From contig CAZZVQ010000109.1 of NCBI GenBank assembly GCA_964657565.1, positions 1 to 16,813 of the forward strand: DNA of 16,813 bases. Direction: 5' to 3'. A program made the translations under genes and the position numbers. Position 1 is the stretch's first letter. Each line of letters begins with the position of its first letter. This document shows, piece by piece, positions 1 through 8,253 of this stretch. This stretch comes from JAVVHH01 sp964657565 (GTDB lineage Bacteria > Pseudomonadota > Alphaproteobacteria > Acetobacterales > Acetobacteraceae). Under the pieces are notes generated by a model that searched no databases, was not told where the DNA came from, and saw only the letters and a program-made list of their open reading frames with translations.

Positions 1-1926
1 GTCAACGACCTGCCGCTGCTCTGGCGCTGGCTCGTCAGCCAGGCGTCCGACCCCCAGGCCCGGGACGAGGCCTTGGACGCCGGACGCATGTTGCTCATCG
101 TGCTCGCGGGCGGGCTGCTGGCCGAATGGCTGATCGGCCGGGCCATGCGCCGGCTGCGCGGCACCATCGTGGCATGGTCGCCGAACCATGACGTCGCCGA
201 CCCGTCGGCCCCCGGCACCCACGAGATCGAGGTGCGGCGGCGCCGCTTCGAGCGGATCCTTGGGGCGTTCAAGCTGATCCCCTATCTGCTGGGCCGCCTG
301 CTGATCGATCTCGCCCCGATCGTCGTCTTCATCGGCGTAAGCGAATTGCTGCTCGGAGCGGTGTTCCGCGCGTCCATCCAGACCCGGCTGATCGTGCTGC
401 AGGCCGTCGAGGCCTATGCCTACGCCCGTATCGTCCTCGCCATCACCGCGTTCCTGTTCTCGCCCGCCCCGCCCCGTCTGATCCCGGTCTCCGACTGGGC
501 GGCGGCGTTCCTCACGGTGTGGGTGCGCCGGGTCGCGGTGATCGCGATGAGCGGCTACGCCATCGCCTATATCGGCCTGCTGTTCGGCATGTATCACACC
601 GCCCAGCTTGCCATCCTCAAGCTGTTCGCCCTGGTGGTCCATCTCTGCCTGGTCGTCGCCGTGTTGCAGGCGCGGAACCCGGTCGCCCACCGGCTGCATG
701 CGCGACGGGGCTCGACCGGGCTGTGGCCGGTGCTGTGCAGCCGCTTCGCCGGAATCTGGCACTGGGTGGCGATCTTCTGGATCATCGCCGCGTGGCTGGT
801 CTGGGCGGTCGAGATCCGCAACGGCTACGAGCGGCTGCTCACCTTCTGCGGCGTCTCGGTGGCGATCGTGGTCGCCGCGCGGCTGGTCTCCGTGCTGATC
901 CTCGGGGGCCTCGACCGGGTCCGGACGGTGCTGGCGAACGGCTATGCGGACCGGGCCGACGTGTATTTCCCCGTGCTGCGCACCACCGTGTCCGTGGCGA
1001 TCGGCTGCATTACGGTGGTGGCGCTGCTGGAATCCTGGGGATTGCCCGTCATCTTCTGGGTGACTGCCGGCGGCTTGGGCGCGCGGGTGTTCGACGCCGG
1101 GCTCACCATCGTCGTCTCGGTCCTGCTGGCCGTTGCGGCCTGGGAGAGCGCCAACACGGTTACCGCCCGGCACCTGGCGGCCCTTTCCAGCACGTCCCAG
1201 CTCGCCCGCGCGGGGCGACTGCGCACGCTGCTGCCGCTGATGCGCACCGTCTTGCTCGTCGCCATCGTGCTGGTGGTCGGCATGATCACGCTCTCGGCCA
1301 TCGGCGTGAACATCGCGCCGCTGCTGGCCGGCGCCGGCGTGATCGGCATCGCGGTCGGCTTCGGCTCGCAGAAGCTGGTGCAAGATCTCATCACCGGCCT
1401 GTTCCTCCTGCTGGAGAACTCCATGCAGGTCGGCGACGTCGTGACCGTCGCCACCATGACCGGCACCGTCGAGGCGCTCTCGATCCGCACGATCCGGCTC
1501 CGCGCCGTCGACGGCTCGGTCCACCTGATTCCGTTCAGCTCCGTGACCACGGTGACCAACCAAACACGCGACTACAGCTATGCGGTGCTGGATGTCAGTA
1601 TCGGCTTGAACGAGGAGCCGGCGCGGATCGAAGCTGTCCTGCGCGAGATCGCGGCCGAGATGCAGGCGGACCCGGCCTGGCAGTCGATCGTGCTCGACAA
1701 GCTCGACGTGATGGGGGTGGACAAGTTGACCGATGCGGCATGGATCATGCGGGTCCGGATGAAGACGCAGCCGAGCAGCCGCTGGGCCGTGTCGCGCGAG
1801 CTGAACCGGCGCATCAAGGTGCGGTTCGACGCCAGCGCCATCGAGAGCCCGTTCACCAGCCATCGCGTGCTGATGCGCGACCCGCCGGTGCCGCAAGTGC
1901 AGCAGGAACAGGACGAAGCGGCATGA
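1..1926 (+). CDS. MscS-family mechanosensitive channel (5'-partial)
   Basis: This is a large inner-membrane mechanosensitive channel that would release small solutes on hypo-osmotic shock. The reading frame is open from base 1 (it begins VNDLPLLWRW), so the gene starts upstream and 641 residues are visible. About ten hydrophobic segments precede the MscS core. The pore-lining helix with its Gly/Ala pattern lies near residues 438-456 (LLAGAGVIGIAVGFGSQ). It is followed by the conserved LVQDLITGLFLLLEN stretch and the VGD start of the beta domain near 477. An alpha/beta C-terminal domain reaches to about 615. The many extra helices resemble the long MscS paralogues (YbiO/YnaI/MscM-like) rather than the roughly 286-residue E. 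coli MscS. The stop overlaps the next start as ATGA. The family call is secure; the exact subfamily and any gating role are inferred. Confidence 0.93.
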   Translation, partial: VNDLPLLWRWLVSQASDPQARDEALDAGRMLLIVLAGGLLAEWLIGRAMRRLRGTIVAWSPNHDVADPSAPGTHEIEVRRRRFERILGAFKLIPYLLGRLLIDLAPIVVFIGVSELLLGAVFRASIQTRLIVLQAVEAYAYARIVLAITAFLFSPAPPRLIPVSDWAAAFLTVWVRRVAVIAMSGYAIAYIGLLFGMYHTAQLAILKLFALVVHLCLVVAVLQARNPVAHRLHARRGSTGLWPVLCSRFAGIWHWVAIFWIIAAWLVWAVEIRNGYERLLTFCGVSVAIVVAARLVSVLILGGLDRVRTVLANGYADRADVYFPVLRTTVSVAIGCITVVALLESWGLPVIFWVTAGGLGARVFDAGLTIVVSVLLAVAAWESANTVTARHLAALSSTSQLARAGRLRTLLPLMRTVLLVAIVLVVGMITLSAIGVNIAPLLAGAGVIGIAVGFGSQKLVQDLITGLFLLLENSMQVGDVVTVATMTGTVEALSIRTIRLRAVDGSVHLIPFSSVTTVTNQTRDYSYAVLDVSIGLNEEPARIEAVLREIAAEMQADPAWQSIVLDKLDVMGVDKLTDAAWIMRVRMKTQPSSRWAVSRELNRRIKVRFDASAIESPFTSHRVLMRDPPVPQVQQEQDEAA

Positions 1927-2627
1927 GCGCCTCCGGATGGACCGCGTCACTGGCCGATGGCGGCTTCGTGTTCGCCGAGGCGCCCGACATGCGCCGGGCG
2001 CTCGGCGACGGCCTGCGCGATTGGGCCGACTTCGCCGCGAGCTGGAACGACCTCGGGCTGGACACCTACATGGCCGATGGCGGCCGCTACCGCAAACGCC
2101 GCCACGCGGCCTTCCGCGCCGCGCCGGACGGCATCGCCCGCAAGCCGAACCAGCCGCATTATCAAAGCCGCGACTTCAACGCGCTCAATGGCGGGATCGC
2201 CCGCTGGTTCGAGCCGATGCTCGACGCCGCCGCCGAGACCGCCGCGTTCCAATCGATCCTGAAGTTCTGCAACGAGCTCTTCACCGGGCTGACCCCGGTC
2301 CCGGCCTGGCATGTCGAGGTGCACCAGTTCCGCATCGAGGCCCGCCCCGACGCCGCCGGGCGTCCGACCCCGGAGGGCATGCACCAGGACGGCGTCGATT
2401 GGGTGCTGGTCCTGATGATCGACCGCGAGAACATCGCCGAGGGCGAGACCAGCATCCATGGGCTCGACAAGGGGCTGCTCGGCAGCTTCACCCTGCGCGA
2501 GCCGCTCGATTCAGCCCTCGTCGACGATCATCGCGTGTTCCACGGCGTCACCCCCGTCCGCGCGCTCGACCCGGCCAAGCCCGCCCACCGCGATGTCCTC
2601 GTCGTCACGTTCCGCCGGGAGAGCTGA
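1923..2627 (+). CDS. 2-oxoglutarate/Fe(II) dioxygenase, free-amino-acid hydroxylase type
   Basis: This is a 234-residue cytosolic protein with no signal peptide. It matches the family that includes the L-isoleucine dioxygenase of Bacillus thuringiensis (2OG-Fe_Oxy_2), whose members hydroxylate free L-amino acids using 2-oxoglutarate, O2 and Fe(II). A metal facial triad is visible: His154 and Asp156 in GMHQDGVDW, and a distal His at 207 in HRVFHGVTPV. A basic C-terminal stretch (HRDVLVVTFRR, 222-232) is suited to binding the 2-oxoglutarate carboxylate. The conserved N-terminal YRKRR and QPHYQSRDFN blocks are present. The ATG overlaps the channel stop by 4 bases, and AGGA at 1910-1913 lies 9 bases upstream, which supports this start and translational coupling. 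The 3' end overlaps the opposing kinase gene by 23 bases. The substrate cannot be read from sequence. Confidence 0.86.
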   Translation: MSASGWTASLADGGFVFAEAPDMRRALGDGLRDWADFAASWNDLGLDTYMADGGRYRKRRHAAFRAAPDGIARKPNQPHYQSRDFNALNGGIARWFEPMLDAAAETAAFQSILKFCNELFTGLTPVPAWHVEVHQFRIEARPDAAGRPTPEGMHQDGVDWVLVLMIDRENIAEGETSIHGLDKGLLGSFTLREPLDSALVDDHRVFHGVTPVRALDPAKPAHRDVLVVTFRRES

Positions 2628-4044
2628 GTGCAGAGCCGAGCGTAGAGCTGAGCGCGGCGGCCGGGATGCGCGCGACAGGCGGCTCGGCGGCACTCGGGAA
2701 CACCAGCACAGCCTGCAGCCCCGGCGCGGCATTCCGCAACGCCAAGCTGCCGCCATGGAGCTGAGCCACGGCGCGGACCAGCGTCAGCCCGAGGCCGAAG
2801 CCCGGCGTGTGGCGGGCGGTCTCGCCACGATAGAAGCGTTCGGCCGCCCGCTCCACCTCGGCGGCCGGAATGCCCGGCCCGTAGTCGCGCACCGACAGCA
2901 CCACCCCCTCCGCGGTCCGCCCGGCCTCGAGCGCGACCGTGCCGTGTGCCGGCGAGAACTTGATCGCGTTGTCGACCAGGTTGGCGACGGCTTGCTGGAT
3001 CAGTTCGCGGTCCCCCCGCGCCCGCAACTCGTCCGGCGCGGTTACGGTCAAGGTGAGGCCGCGCTCCTCGGCCACGGCGCCATAGAGATCGGACAGATCG
3101 TCGAGCAACGGCCGCAGGTCGAGCGTCACGAAGGCCGACCGCCGGGCTCCGGCTTCGATCTCCGAGATCCGGAGCAACGCGTGGAACACGTTGGTGATCC
3201 CGTCCAGGTCCGACACCGCCCGGTCGATGGCGCCGCGCAACTGGTCCTCCGATCCCGCATGCGTCACCGCATCCTCCAGCCGGGCGCGGGCGCGGGTGAT
3301 CGGGGTCCGCAGATCGTGCGCGATCGCGTTCGACACTTCGCGCACGCCATCCATCAGCCGGCTCACGCGGTCGAGCATGTCGTTGATCGTCTCGGCCATG
3401 CGGTCGAACTCGTCGCCCCGGCCGGAGATCGCCACGCGCCGGGTCAGGTCGCCCGACGAGATCGCATCCGCCGTCTGCGACACCTGCGACACCATGCGGC
3501 GGAACAGCAGGCGGAGCGTCACCGCACCGGCGATGCTCAGCAGCGCCATCAGCACCATCGACCAGGCCAGCACCTCCGCCAGCAGCGTCCGCAGCGCGCG
3601 CCGCGACGACACCTCGCGCCCGACGAGCAGAGCGTATCCGGCGGGTAGGTCGTAGCGGTGGAACCGGGCCACGTTGCGCTGCCCGTTCCGGTTGACGTCG
3701 ATCTCATAGACTTGACCGGTCTGCGACACCTGGTCCGGCCAGCTGTCGAGATTGCCCGCGACGACCCGGCCCTTCGGGTCCAGCACGAGATAGATGGAGT
3801 CGTTGCTCAGATTGCCGGTGATGCGGCTCTGGATCGTGCCGAGCAATGCCGCCGGCCCGCCCGCCCGCCATTGTTCCGACAGGCCCTGCTCGTCGGCTTC
3901 GATGGCGGCGTCGACCTGCCGGGTCAGGATGTTGATGCCGGTGACCCACAGCACCAGGATCAGCAGCGCCGCGCTGGCCCCGAACACCAGCGCATACCCG
4001 AGCGCAAGGCGGACGCCGGCGGAGCGGAGCATGCGGGCGAGCAT
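2605..4044 (-). CDS. Sensor histidine kinase of a two-component system
   Basis: This is a 479-residue inner-membrane kinase paired with the response regulator just upstream. Transmembrane helix 1 is at about 13-36, followed by a small periplasmic sensor region (about 37-150, 115 residues) and helix 2 at about 153-180. A HAMP domain covers about 181-235. The H-box AHDLRTPI carries the predicted phospho-acceptor His243. The ATPase domain has the N-box (VANLVDNAIKFSP, 353-365), G1 (DYGPGIP, 387-393), F (RFYRG, 403-407) and G2 (GFGLGL, 415-420). The ATG at 4044 lies 5 bases after the regulator stop. The frame stays open further upstream, but only inside the regulator gene. Past residue 452 there is a nonconserved tail carrying the 12-base repeats. 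The low-complexity tail probably lies outside the catalytic fold. The signal sensed is unknown; the neighbouring protease suggests envelope stress (inference). Confidence 0.93.
   Translation of the reverse strand: MLARMLRSAGVRLALGYALVFGASAALLILVLWVTGINILTRQVDAAIEADEQGLSEQWRAGGPAALLGTIQSRITGNLSNDSIYLVLDPKGRVVAGNLDSWPDQVSQTGQVYEIDVNRNGQRNVARFHRYDLPAGYALLVGREVSSRRALRTLLAEVLAWSMVLMALLSIAGAVTLRLLFRRMVSQVSQTADAISSGDLTRRVAISGRGDEFDRMAETINDMLDRVSRLMDGVREVSNAIAHDLRTPITRARARLEDAVTHAGSEDQLRGAIDRAVSDLDGITNVFHALLRISEIEAGARRSAFVTLDLRPLLDDLSDLYGAVAEERGLTLTVTAPDELRARGDRELIQQAVANLVDNAIKFSPAHGTVALEAGRTAEGVVLSVRDYGPGIPAAEVERAAERFYRGETARHTPGFGLGLTLVRAVAQLHGGSLALRNAAPGLQAVLVFPSAAEPPVARIPAAALSSTLGSALSSPGGT
2620..2655. 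repeat. Three tandem imperfect 12-bp units
   Basis: The units are AGAGCTGAGTGC (2620-2631), AGAGCCGAGCGT (2632-2643) and AGAGCTGAGCGC (2644-2655). The first differs from the third at one position and the second at two. The dioxygenase stop codon lies inside unit 1. On the minus strand the units encode residues 464-475 of the histidine kinase as ALSS-TLGS-ALSS, just before its C-terminus. Confidence 0.8.
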
Positions 4045-4049
4045 GGGCG

Positions 4050-4727
4050 TTATTCGGCGCGCAGCATGTAGCCGGAACTCCGCACCGTGTGCAGCAGGGC
4101 CGTGTCGAACGGCTTGTCGATCTTCTGGCGCAGCCGCGACACATGGACGTCGATCACGTTGGTCTGCGGGTCGAAGTGGTAGTCCCACACGCCTTCCAGC
4201 AGCATCGTCCGCGTCACCACCTGGTTGGCGTGCCGCATGAGGTATTCCAGGAGCATGAACTCGCGCGGCTGCAGGTCGATCTTCTGGTTGCGCCGCTTCA
4301 CGGTGCGCGACAGCAGGTCCAATTCCAGGTCGCCCACCTGGAGCCGGGTCTCCGGTCCGGCAGCCCGTCGCCGCCGTGCCAGCGCCTCGACCCGCGCGAG
4401 CAACTCGCTGAACGCGAACGGCTTGGTGAGGTAGTCGTCGCCGCCGGCCTTCAGCCCGCGCACCCGGTCGTCGACATGCGCCATCGCCGAGAGGAACATC
4501 ACCGGCGTGTGATTGTCCTGCGCCCGCAGCATCTCGACCACGCCGAGCCCGTCGATCCCGCCCGGCAACATGCGGTCGAGGATGATGGCGTCGAAATCAT
4601 GGCTCGTGGCCGCCAACAACCCGTCCTGGCCCGTGGCGGCGTGTTCGGCCAGATGCCCCGCCTCGCGCAGCCCCTTGACGATGAACCCGGCCACATCCGC
4701 GTCGTCTTCGACCACCAGTATCCGCAT
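4050..4727 (-). CDS. OmpR/PhoB-family response regulator
   Basis: This is a 225-residue two-domain transcription factor. The receiver domain (1-120) has the acidic pocket at Glu7-Asp8-Asp9, the phospho-acceptor Asp51 in IILDRMLP, Ser80 at the switch position and Lys102 in TKPF. The winged-helix DNA-binding domain (about 128-223) ends with the recognition helix and wing typical of the family (TNVIDVHVSRLRQKID, then VRSSGYML). It would be phosphorylated by the adjacent kinase. The gene follows the HtrA-like protease by 2 bases and precedes the kinase by 5, so all three should be co-translated. A strong GGAGG at 4739-4735 fixes the start. Its target promoters cannot be seen from here. The only long-range promoter candidate in the operon is upstream of hrpB. 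Confidence 0.95.
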   Translation of the reverse strand: MRILVVEDDADVAGFIVKGLREAGHLAEHAATGQDGLLAATSHDFDAIILDRMLPGGIDGLGVVEMLRAQDNHTPVMFLSAMAHVDDRVRGLKAGGDDYLTKPFAFSELLARVEALARRRRAAGPETRLQVGDLELDLLSRTVKRRNQKIDLQPREFMLLEYLMRHANQVVTRTMLLEGVWDYHFDPQTNVIDVHVSRLRQKIDKPFDTALLHTVRSSGYMLRAE

Positions 4728-4729
4728 GG

Positions 4730-5797
4730 CTATTCCTCCGGCTCAGCCGGACGCCGGCCGACGGTGGCCGCGATCTCGAGCGGTTGGCCATTGCGCGACA
4801 CGCTCAGCTTGGCGCCGCCCCCGGGCGGAATGCCGGCCACGGCGCGGACCAGGCCGTTGCTAGTCTGCACCTTGATGCCGTTGACCGCGGTGATGATGTC
4901 GCCGGGCAGCAGCCCGGCCCGCGCGGCCGGCCCGGCCCGGTCGACCGTCGCGATCCGGACGCCGACGCCGTGCGTCTGCGCATCGCTGATCGCAACACCC
5001 AGCCAGCCGCGGTCGATGTGTCCCTTCTGCCGCAGGTCGTCCACCACGCTCTTGGCGATCTCGCTCGGCACCGCGAACCCGATCCCGACCGACCCGCCCG
5101 TCGGCGACACGATCGCGGTGTTCACGGCGATCACCTCGCCCTGCATGTTGAAGGTCGGGCCGCCGGAATTGCCCGGGTTGATCGGCGCGTCGATCTGCAG
5201 GAAGTCGTCGAACGGCCCGGCGCCGATATCGCGTCCCCGCGCCGAGACGATCCCCGCCGTCACCGACGCGCCGACCCCGAACGGATTGCCCGCCGCCAGA
5301 ATCCAGTCGCCGATCTCCACCACCCGGCTATCGCCCCAGCTCACATAGGGCAGCGGCTTGGTCGTCGCGATGCTGATCACCGCGATGTCCGTCACCGGGT
5401 CCACCCCGATGACCCGGCCCGGCAGATCGTCCCCGTCCGAGAGCGTCACGGTGATGCGCGACGCGTGGCCGACCACATGGCTGTTGGTGACGATGATGCC
5501 GGACGGGTCGATGATGAAGCCGGCCCCGGCGCCCCGCACCGGCTGGCGCCGCAGCCGGTCGCGCAGCACGCGCTCGGCCGGCGTCCCGCGCAGTTCCGGC
5601 GGCAGCTCGATGGCCGCCTGGCTTCCCTCGATGACGGCGATGTTGACCACCGCGGGCGCCACGCGCTTGACCAGCGGCGCGAAGCTGGCCGGTCCCGCCA
5701 GTGGCGGCCCGGCGCGGCCCAGCGGCGCCGGCACCACCGAACATCCCGCGATAGGGAGTGCGATGCCCAATAATGCAGCCCGTAGCTGCCTACTCAT
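4730..5797 (-). CDS. HtrA/DegP-like serine protease, predicted lipoprotein
   Basis: This is a 355-residue S1C-type protease with one PDZ domain, acting in the cell envelope on misfolded or regulatory proteins. The catalytic triad is visible: His107 (TNSHVVG), Asp137 (VTDIAVI) and Ser211 (NPGNSGGP). The PDZ domain covers about 265-345 (RGWLGV onwards, with AGLLPGDIITAVNG). The N-terminus is a short basic segment, a hydrophobic core and PIAGC, a good lipobox with Cys19 followed by Ser. This predicts lipid anchoring, with Ser at +2 favouring the outer membrane. Classical DegP has a cleaved signal peptide and two PDZ domains, so this protein is shorter and closer to DegS in domain count. GAGGGA at 5808-5803 supports the start. 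It is followed directly by a two-component system, suggesting a linked envelope-stress response (inference). Confidence 0.93.
   Translation of the reverse strand: MSRQLRAALLGIALPIAGCSVVPAPLGRAGPPLAGPASFAPLVKRVAPAVVNIAVIEGSQAAIELPPELRGTPAERVLRDRLRRQPVRGAGAGFIIDPSGIIVTNSHVVGHASRITVTLSDGDDLPGRVIGVDPVTDIAVISIATTKPLPYVSWGDSRVVEIGDWILAAGNPFGVGASVTAGIVSARGRDIGAGPFDDFLQIDAPINPGNSGGPTFNMQGEVIAVNTAIVSPTGGSVGIGFAVPSEIAKSVVDDLRQKGHIDRGWLGVAISDAQTHGVGVRIATVDRAGPAARAGLLPGDIITAVNGIKVQTSNGLVRAVAGIPPGGGAKLSVSRNGQPLEIAATVGRRPAEPEE
4735..4739 (-). promoter_or_regulatory. Ribosome binding site GGAGG of the response regulator
   Basis: GGAGG lies 7 bases upstream of the ATG at 4727 and inside the last codons of the protease gene. 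It is the strongest Shine-Dalgarno match in this operon. It supports the chosen start and efficient independent initiation of the regulator. Confidence 0.8.
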
Positions 5798-5802
5798 TCA
5801 AG

Positions 5803-5808
5803 TCCCTC
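5803..5808 (-). promoter_or_regulatory. Ribosome binding site GAGGGA of the HtrA-like protease
   Basis: GAGGGA sits 5 bases upstream of the ATG at 5797, in the 32-base gap after the hrpB stop (5830). The rest of that gap shows no recognisable promoter or terminator, so the protease is probably transcribed with hrpB. Confidence 0.7.
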
Positions 5809-5829
5809 ACGGAGTTGCACCATCATCAC

Positions 5830-8253
5830 TCATCGCCCTCGGTCTGCAACGGCGGCTGATGCCGCCGGGTTTTCTGGCCAATCGTGCCGCGGATACCGTC
5901 CGCGCATGTCGCGCCGCGCATCGGCCCAAGCGCCGCGCCAAAATCCGGCCAAATCCGCCGTGATGGCGATCGGCCGCCCCGCCGGCGACAGCAGCGCGAG
6001 CCGCACCGGGACCCGGCCGCCGGCCAGCAGCGGCGTCTCGCCCAGCCCATAGAACGCCTGCGCCCGCGCCGCCGCCAGCGGCACCGGCTCCAGGTAATCG
6101 ACAGCCGCCCGCCCACCCGGCAGCGACAGGTGGGTGGGCAACCCCCGCTCGATCGCTTGCGCATGGTCCCAGCCCAGACGCTCCCGCAGCAGCCGCGCCA
6201 GGTCCAGCCCGGCCACCCCCGACAGCCGCGCGATCCCCTGCAGATGCGGCTCCAGCCACTCGCCGGCGTCTGCCGCCAGCGCCGCGTCCGATAGGTCCGG
6301 CGTCGCCGGATCGAGCGTCCGCCACAGGGCGGCCCGCGCCTGCAGCTGCCGGGCCGCATCGGTCCATGGCAGCTTGGCGAGGTCGGCCGCGATCACTCCG
6401 GCGAGCACCCGTGCGGCTTCGGCCGGGTCCGCCGCGGCGGTGCGGTCCTCCAGCACCAGCATGCCGAGCCGCCGCCGCCGCCGCGACAGCACGGCGCCGG
6501 TCGCCGCGTCGAACCCGCTCTCCACCGTCTCGGTGCAGCGGGACGCGATCGTCGCCAGCTCCAGCGGCGCCGCCAGCTTGATCCGCGCCGACGCCTTCAA
6601 GTCCAGGCTCGCCACCACGAGCAGCGGGGCGCTGGCCAATTTGTCCGACGCCGGCAGCTTCGCGCCACCGCCGCCCGAGAGCCGGAACGAGCCGATCTCG
6701 CTCCGCCGCTGCGCGATGCGGTCCGGAAACGCCGCCGCCAGCAAGGGCCCCGGCTCGCCGGCGGCAACGTCCGCCGCCCGCAGCCGCCTGCGATATTGCG
6801 ACGCCTGCCGCTTGATCCGGCTCGCCGCCCCGCGATCGATCTCCGCTGCGCCAGTCGCCAGCCCCTCCAGCCGCAGCCGGATATCGGCCGGCGGCTCTCG
6901 GCCCCGCATCGGATCCCGCTCTTCCAACAAGGCCGCGATCTCGGCCGCGAGCGCCTGCGGGCCCGGTCCCTCCGCGGTCAGCATCATCGCCGCCAGCCGC
7001 GGATGCGCGCCCAGCCACGCCATCTGCCGCCCCAGCGGCGTGATCCGTCCGCCGACATCCAGCGCGCCCAACTGCGTCAGCAGCGCCGCGCCGGCCGCCA
7101 GCGCCCCGGCCGGCGGCGCATCCGGGAACGACAGGTCGGCCGGCGCCGTGCCCCAGGCCGCGCAATCCAGCACCAACCCGGACAGCTCCGCCTCCAGGAT
7201 CTGCGGCCGGTCGAACGGCGCCATCCCGCGATGGGCGGCTGCCGTCCACAGCCGCACCGCCGCGCCCGGCGCCTCGCGGCCGGCGCGTCCCGCCCGCTGC
7301 TCCGCCGCCGCCCGGCTGATCCGCACCGTCGCCAGCCGGGTCAGCCCGGTCGCCGAATCCATCCGCGGGATCCGCCGCCAGCCGCCATCGACCACGATCC
7401 GCACCCCCGGCACCGTCAGCGACGTCTCCGCGATGCTGGTCGCCAGCACGACCCGGCGCCCCTCCGCCGCCGGCCGCAGCGCCCGATCCTGCTCCGCCGG
7501 CGGCAGCTCACCGTGCAATGGCAATACCAGCGCGCCGCACCCGGCCAGCAGCGCCTCGGTGCGCCGGATCTCGCCCATTCCCGGCAGGAACGCGAGCAGG
7601 TCACCTTCATGCGCCGGCAGCGCCGCCCGGATCGCCCGCGCCATCGCGTCGGGCAGGTCGCGCGGGTCCATCACATCGCGCGCCGCATGGCTGATCGCGA
7701 CCGGGAACATGCGGCCGGCGCTCTCGATGACCGGCCCATCCAACAGCGCCGACAGCCGCGCCCCGTCGAGCGTCGCCGACATCGCCAGCAGCCGCAGCTC
7801 CGGCCGGAGCACCTTCTGCAGATCCAGGCACAATGCCAGTGCCAGGTCGCCCTCCAGCGCGCGCTCGTGCACCTCGTCCAGCACCACCGCGGCGACGCCG
7901 TCGAGCGCCGGGTCCGACTGCAGGCGGCGGACCAGCAAGCCCTCGGTCACCACCTCGATCCGCGTCGCGTCGGATACCGCGCTTTCCAGCCGGGTGCGGA
8001 ACCCGGCGGTCTGTCCGACGGCCTCGCCGAGCAAGGACGCCATCCGCGTCGCCGCCGCCCGCGCCGCCAGCCGCCGCGGCTCCAGCACCAGGATGCGCCC
8101 GTCGCCCCGCCACGGCGCGTCGAGCAGCGCCAGCGGCACCGTCGTCGTCTTGCCGGCGCCCGGCGGCGCGACGAGCACGGCGTTCGACCGCTCCGCCAGC
8201 GCGTCGAGCAGGCGGGGGAGGGCTTCGCGGACGGGGAGGTCGGGTAACTGCAT
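5830..8253 (-). CDS. hrpB: ATP-dependent helicase HrpB (DEAH/DEVH-box)
   Basis: This is an 807-residue superfamily 2 helicase of the HrpB family, close to the usual length of about 800-830. RecA domain 1 carries Walker A GAGKTT (32-37), motif Ia EPRRLAAR (58-65), the DEVH box (126-129) and SAT (159-161). Domain 2 carries motif V (ATSIAETSLT, 271-280) and motif VI QRAGRAGR (319-326). The helicase-associated region and the HrpB-specific C-terminal domain follow, ending with GFWRGAWADARRDMRGRYPRHDWPE-type residues characteristic of HrpB. Its cellular role is poorly defined even in E. coli; RNA or DNA remodelling is assumed from the family. It heads the operon with the protease and two-component genes (32-base gap). 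The ATG at 8253 has no Shine-Dalgarno in the short AT-rich leader and is only 29 bases from the divergent dsbD-like start. Confidence 0.96.
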   Translation of the reverse strand: MQLPDLPVREALPRLLDALAERSNAVLVAPPGAGKTTTVPLALLDAPWRGDGRILVLEPRRLAARAAATRMASLLGEAVGQTAGFRTRLESAVSDATRIEVVTEGLLVRRLQSDPALDGVAAVVLDEVHERALEGDLALALCLDLQKVLRPELRLLAMSATLDGARLSALLDGPVIESAGRMFPVAISHAARDVMDPRDLPDAMARAIRAALPAHEGDLLAFLPGMGEIRRTEALLAGCGALVLPLHGELPPAEQDRALRPAAEGRRVVLATSIAETSLTVPGVRIVVDGGWRRIPRMDSATGLTRLATVRISRAAAEQRAGRAGREAPGAAVRLWTAAAHRGMAPFDRPQILEAELSGLVLDCAAWGTAPADLSFPDAPPAGALAAGAALLTQLGALDVGGRITPLGRQMAWLGAHPRLAAMMLTAEGPGPQALAAEIAALLEERDPMRGREPPADIRLRLEGLATGAAEIDRGAASRIKRQASQYRRRLRAADVAAGEPGPLLAAAFPDRIAQRRSEIGSFRLSGGGGAKLPASDKLASAPLLVVASLDLKASARIKLAAPLELATIASRCTETVESGFDAATGAVLSRRRRRLGMLVLEDRTAAADPAEAARVLAGVIAADLAKLPWTDAARQLQARAALWRTLDPATPDLSDAALAADAGEWLEPHLQGIARLSGVAGLDLARLLRERLGWDHAQAIERGLPTHLSLPGGRAAVDYLEPVPLAAARAQAFYGLGETPLLAGGRVPVRLALLSPAGRPIAITADLAGFWRGAWADARRDMRGRYPRHDWPENPAASAAVADRGR

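Noticed and set aside
73..75. TTG at 73 as the start of the channel gene
   Set aside because: The frame is open to base 1 with plausible protein sequence, and the TTG is an internal Leu codon.
519..1922. An upstream extension of the dioxygenase frame through the channel gene
   Set aside because: The sequence before 1923 is Arg/Pro/Gly-rich shadow coding. The dioxygenase fold begins at the ATG that overlaps the channel stop.
2628..2660. The repeated GAGCTGAG motif as a terminator hairpin
   Set aside because: The units are direct, not inverted, repeats and no T-run follows.
4045..4188. A longer start for the histidine kinase
   Set aside because: The extension lies inside the regulator gene and has no membrane or sensor features. 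The ATG at 4044 sits directly before the first membrane helix.
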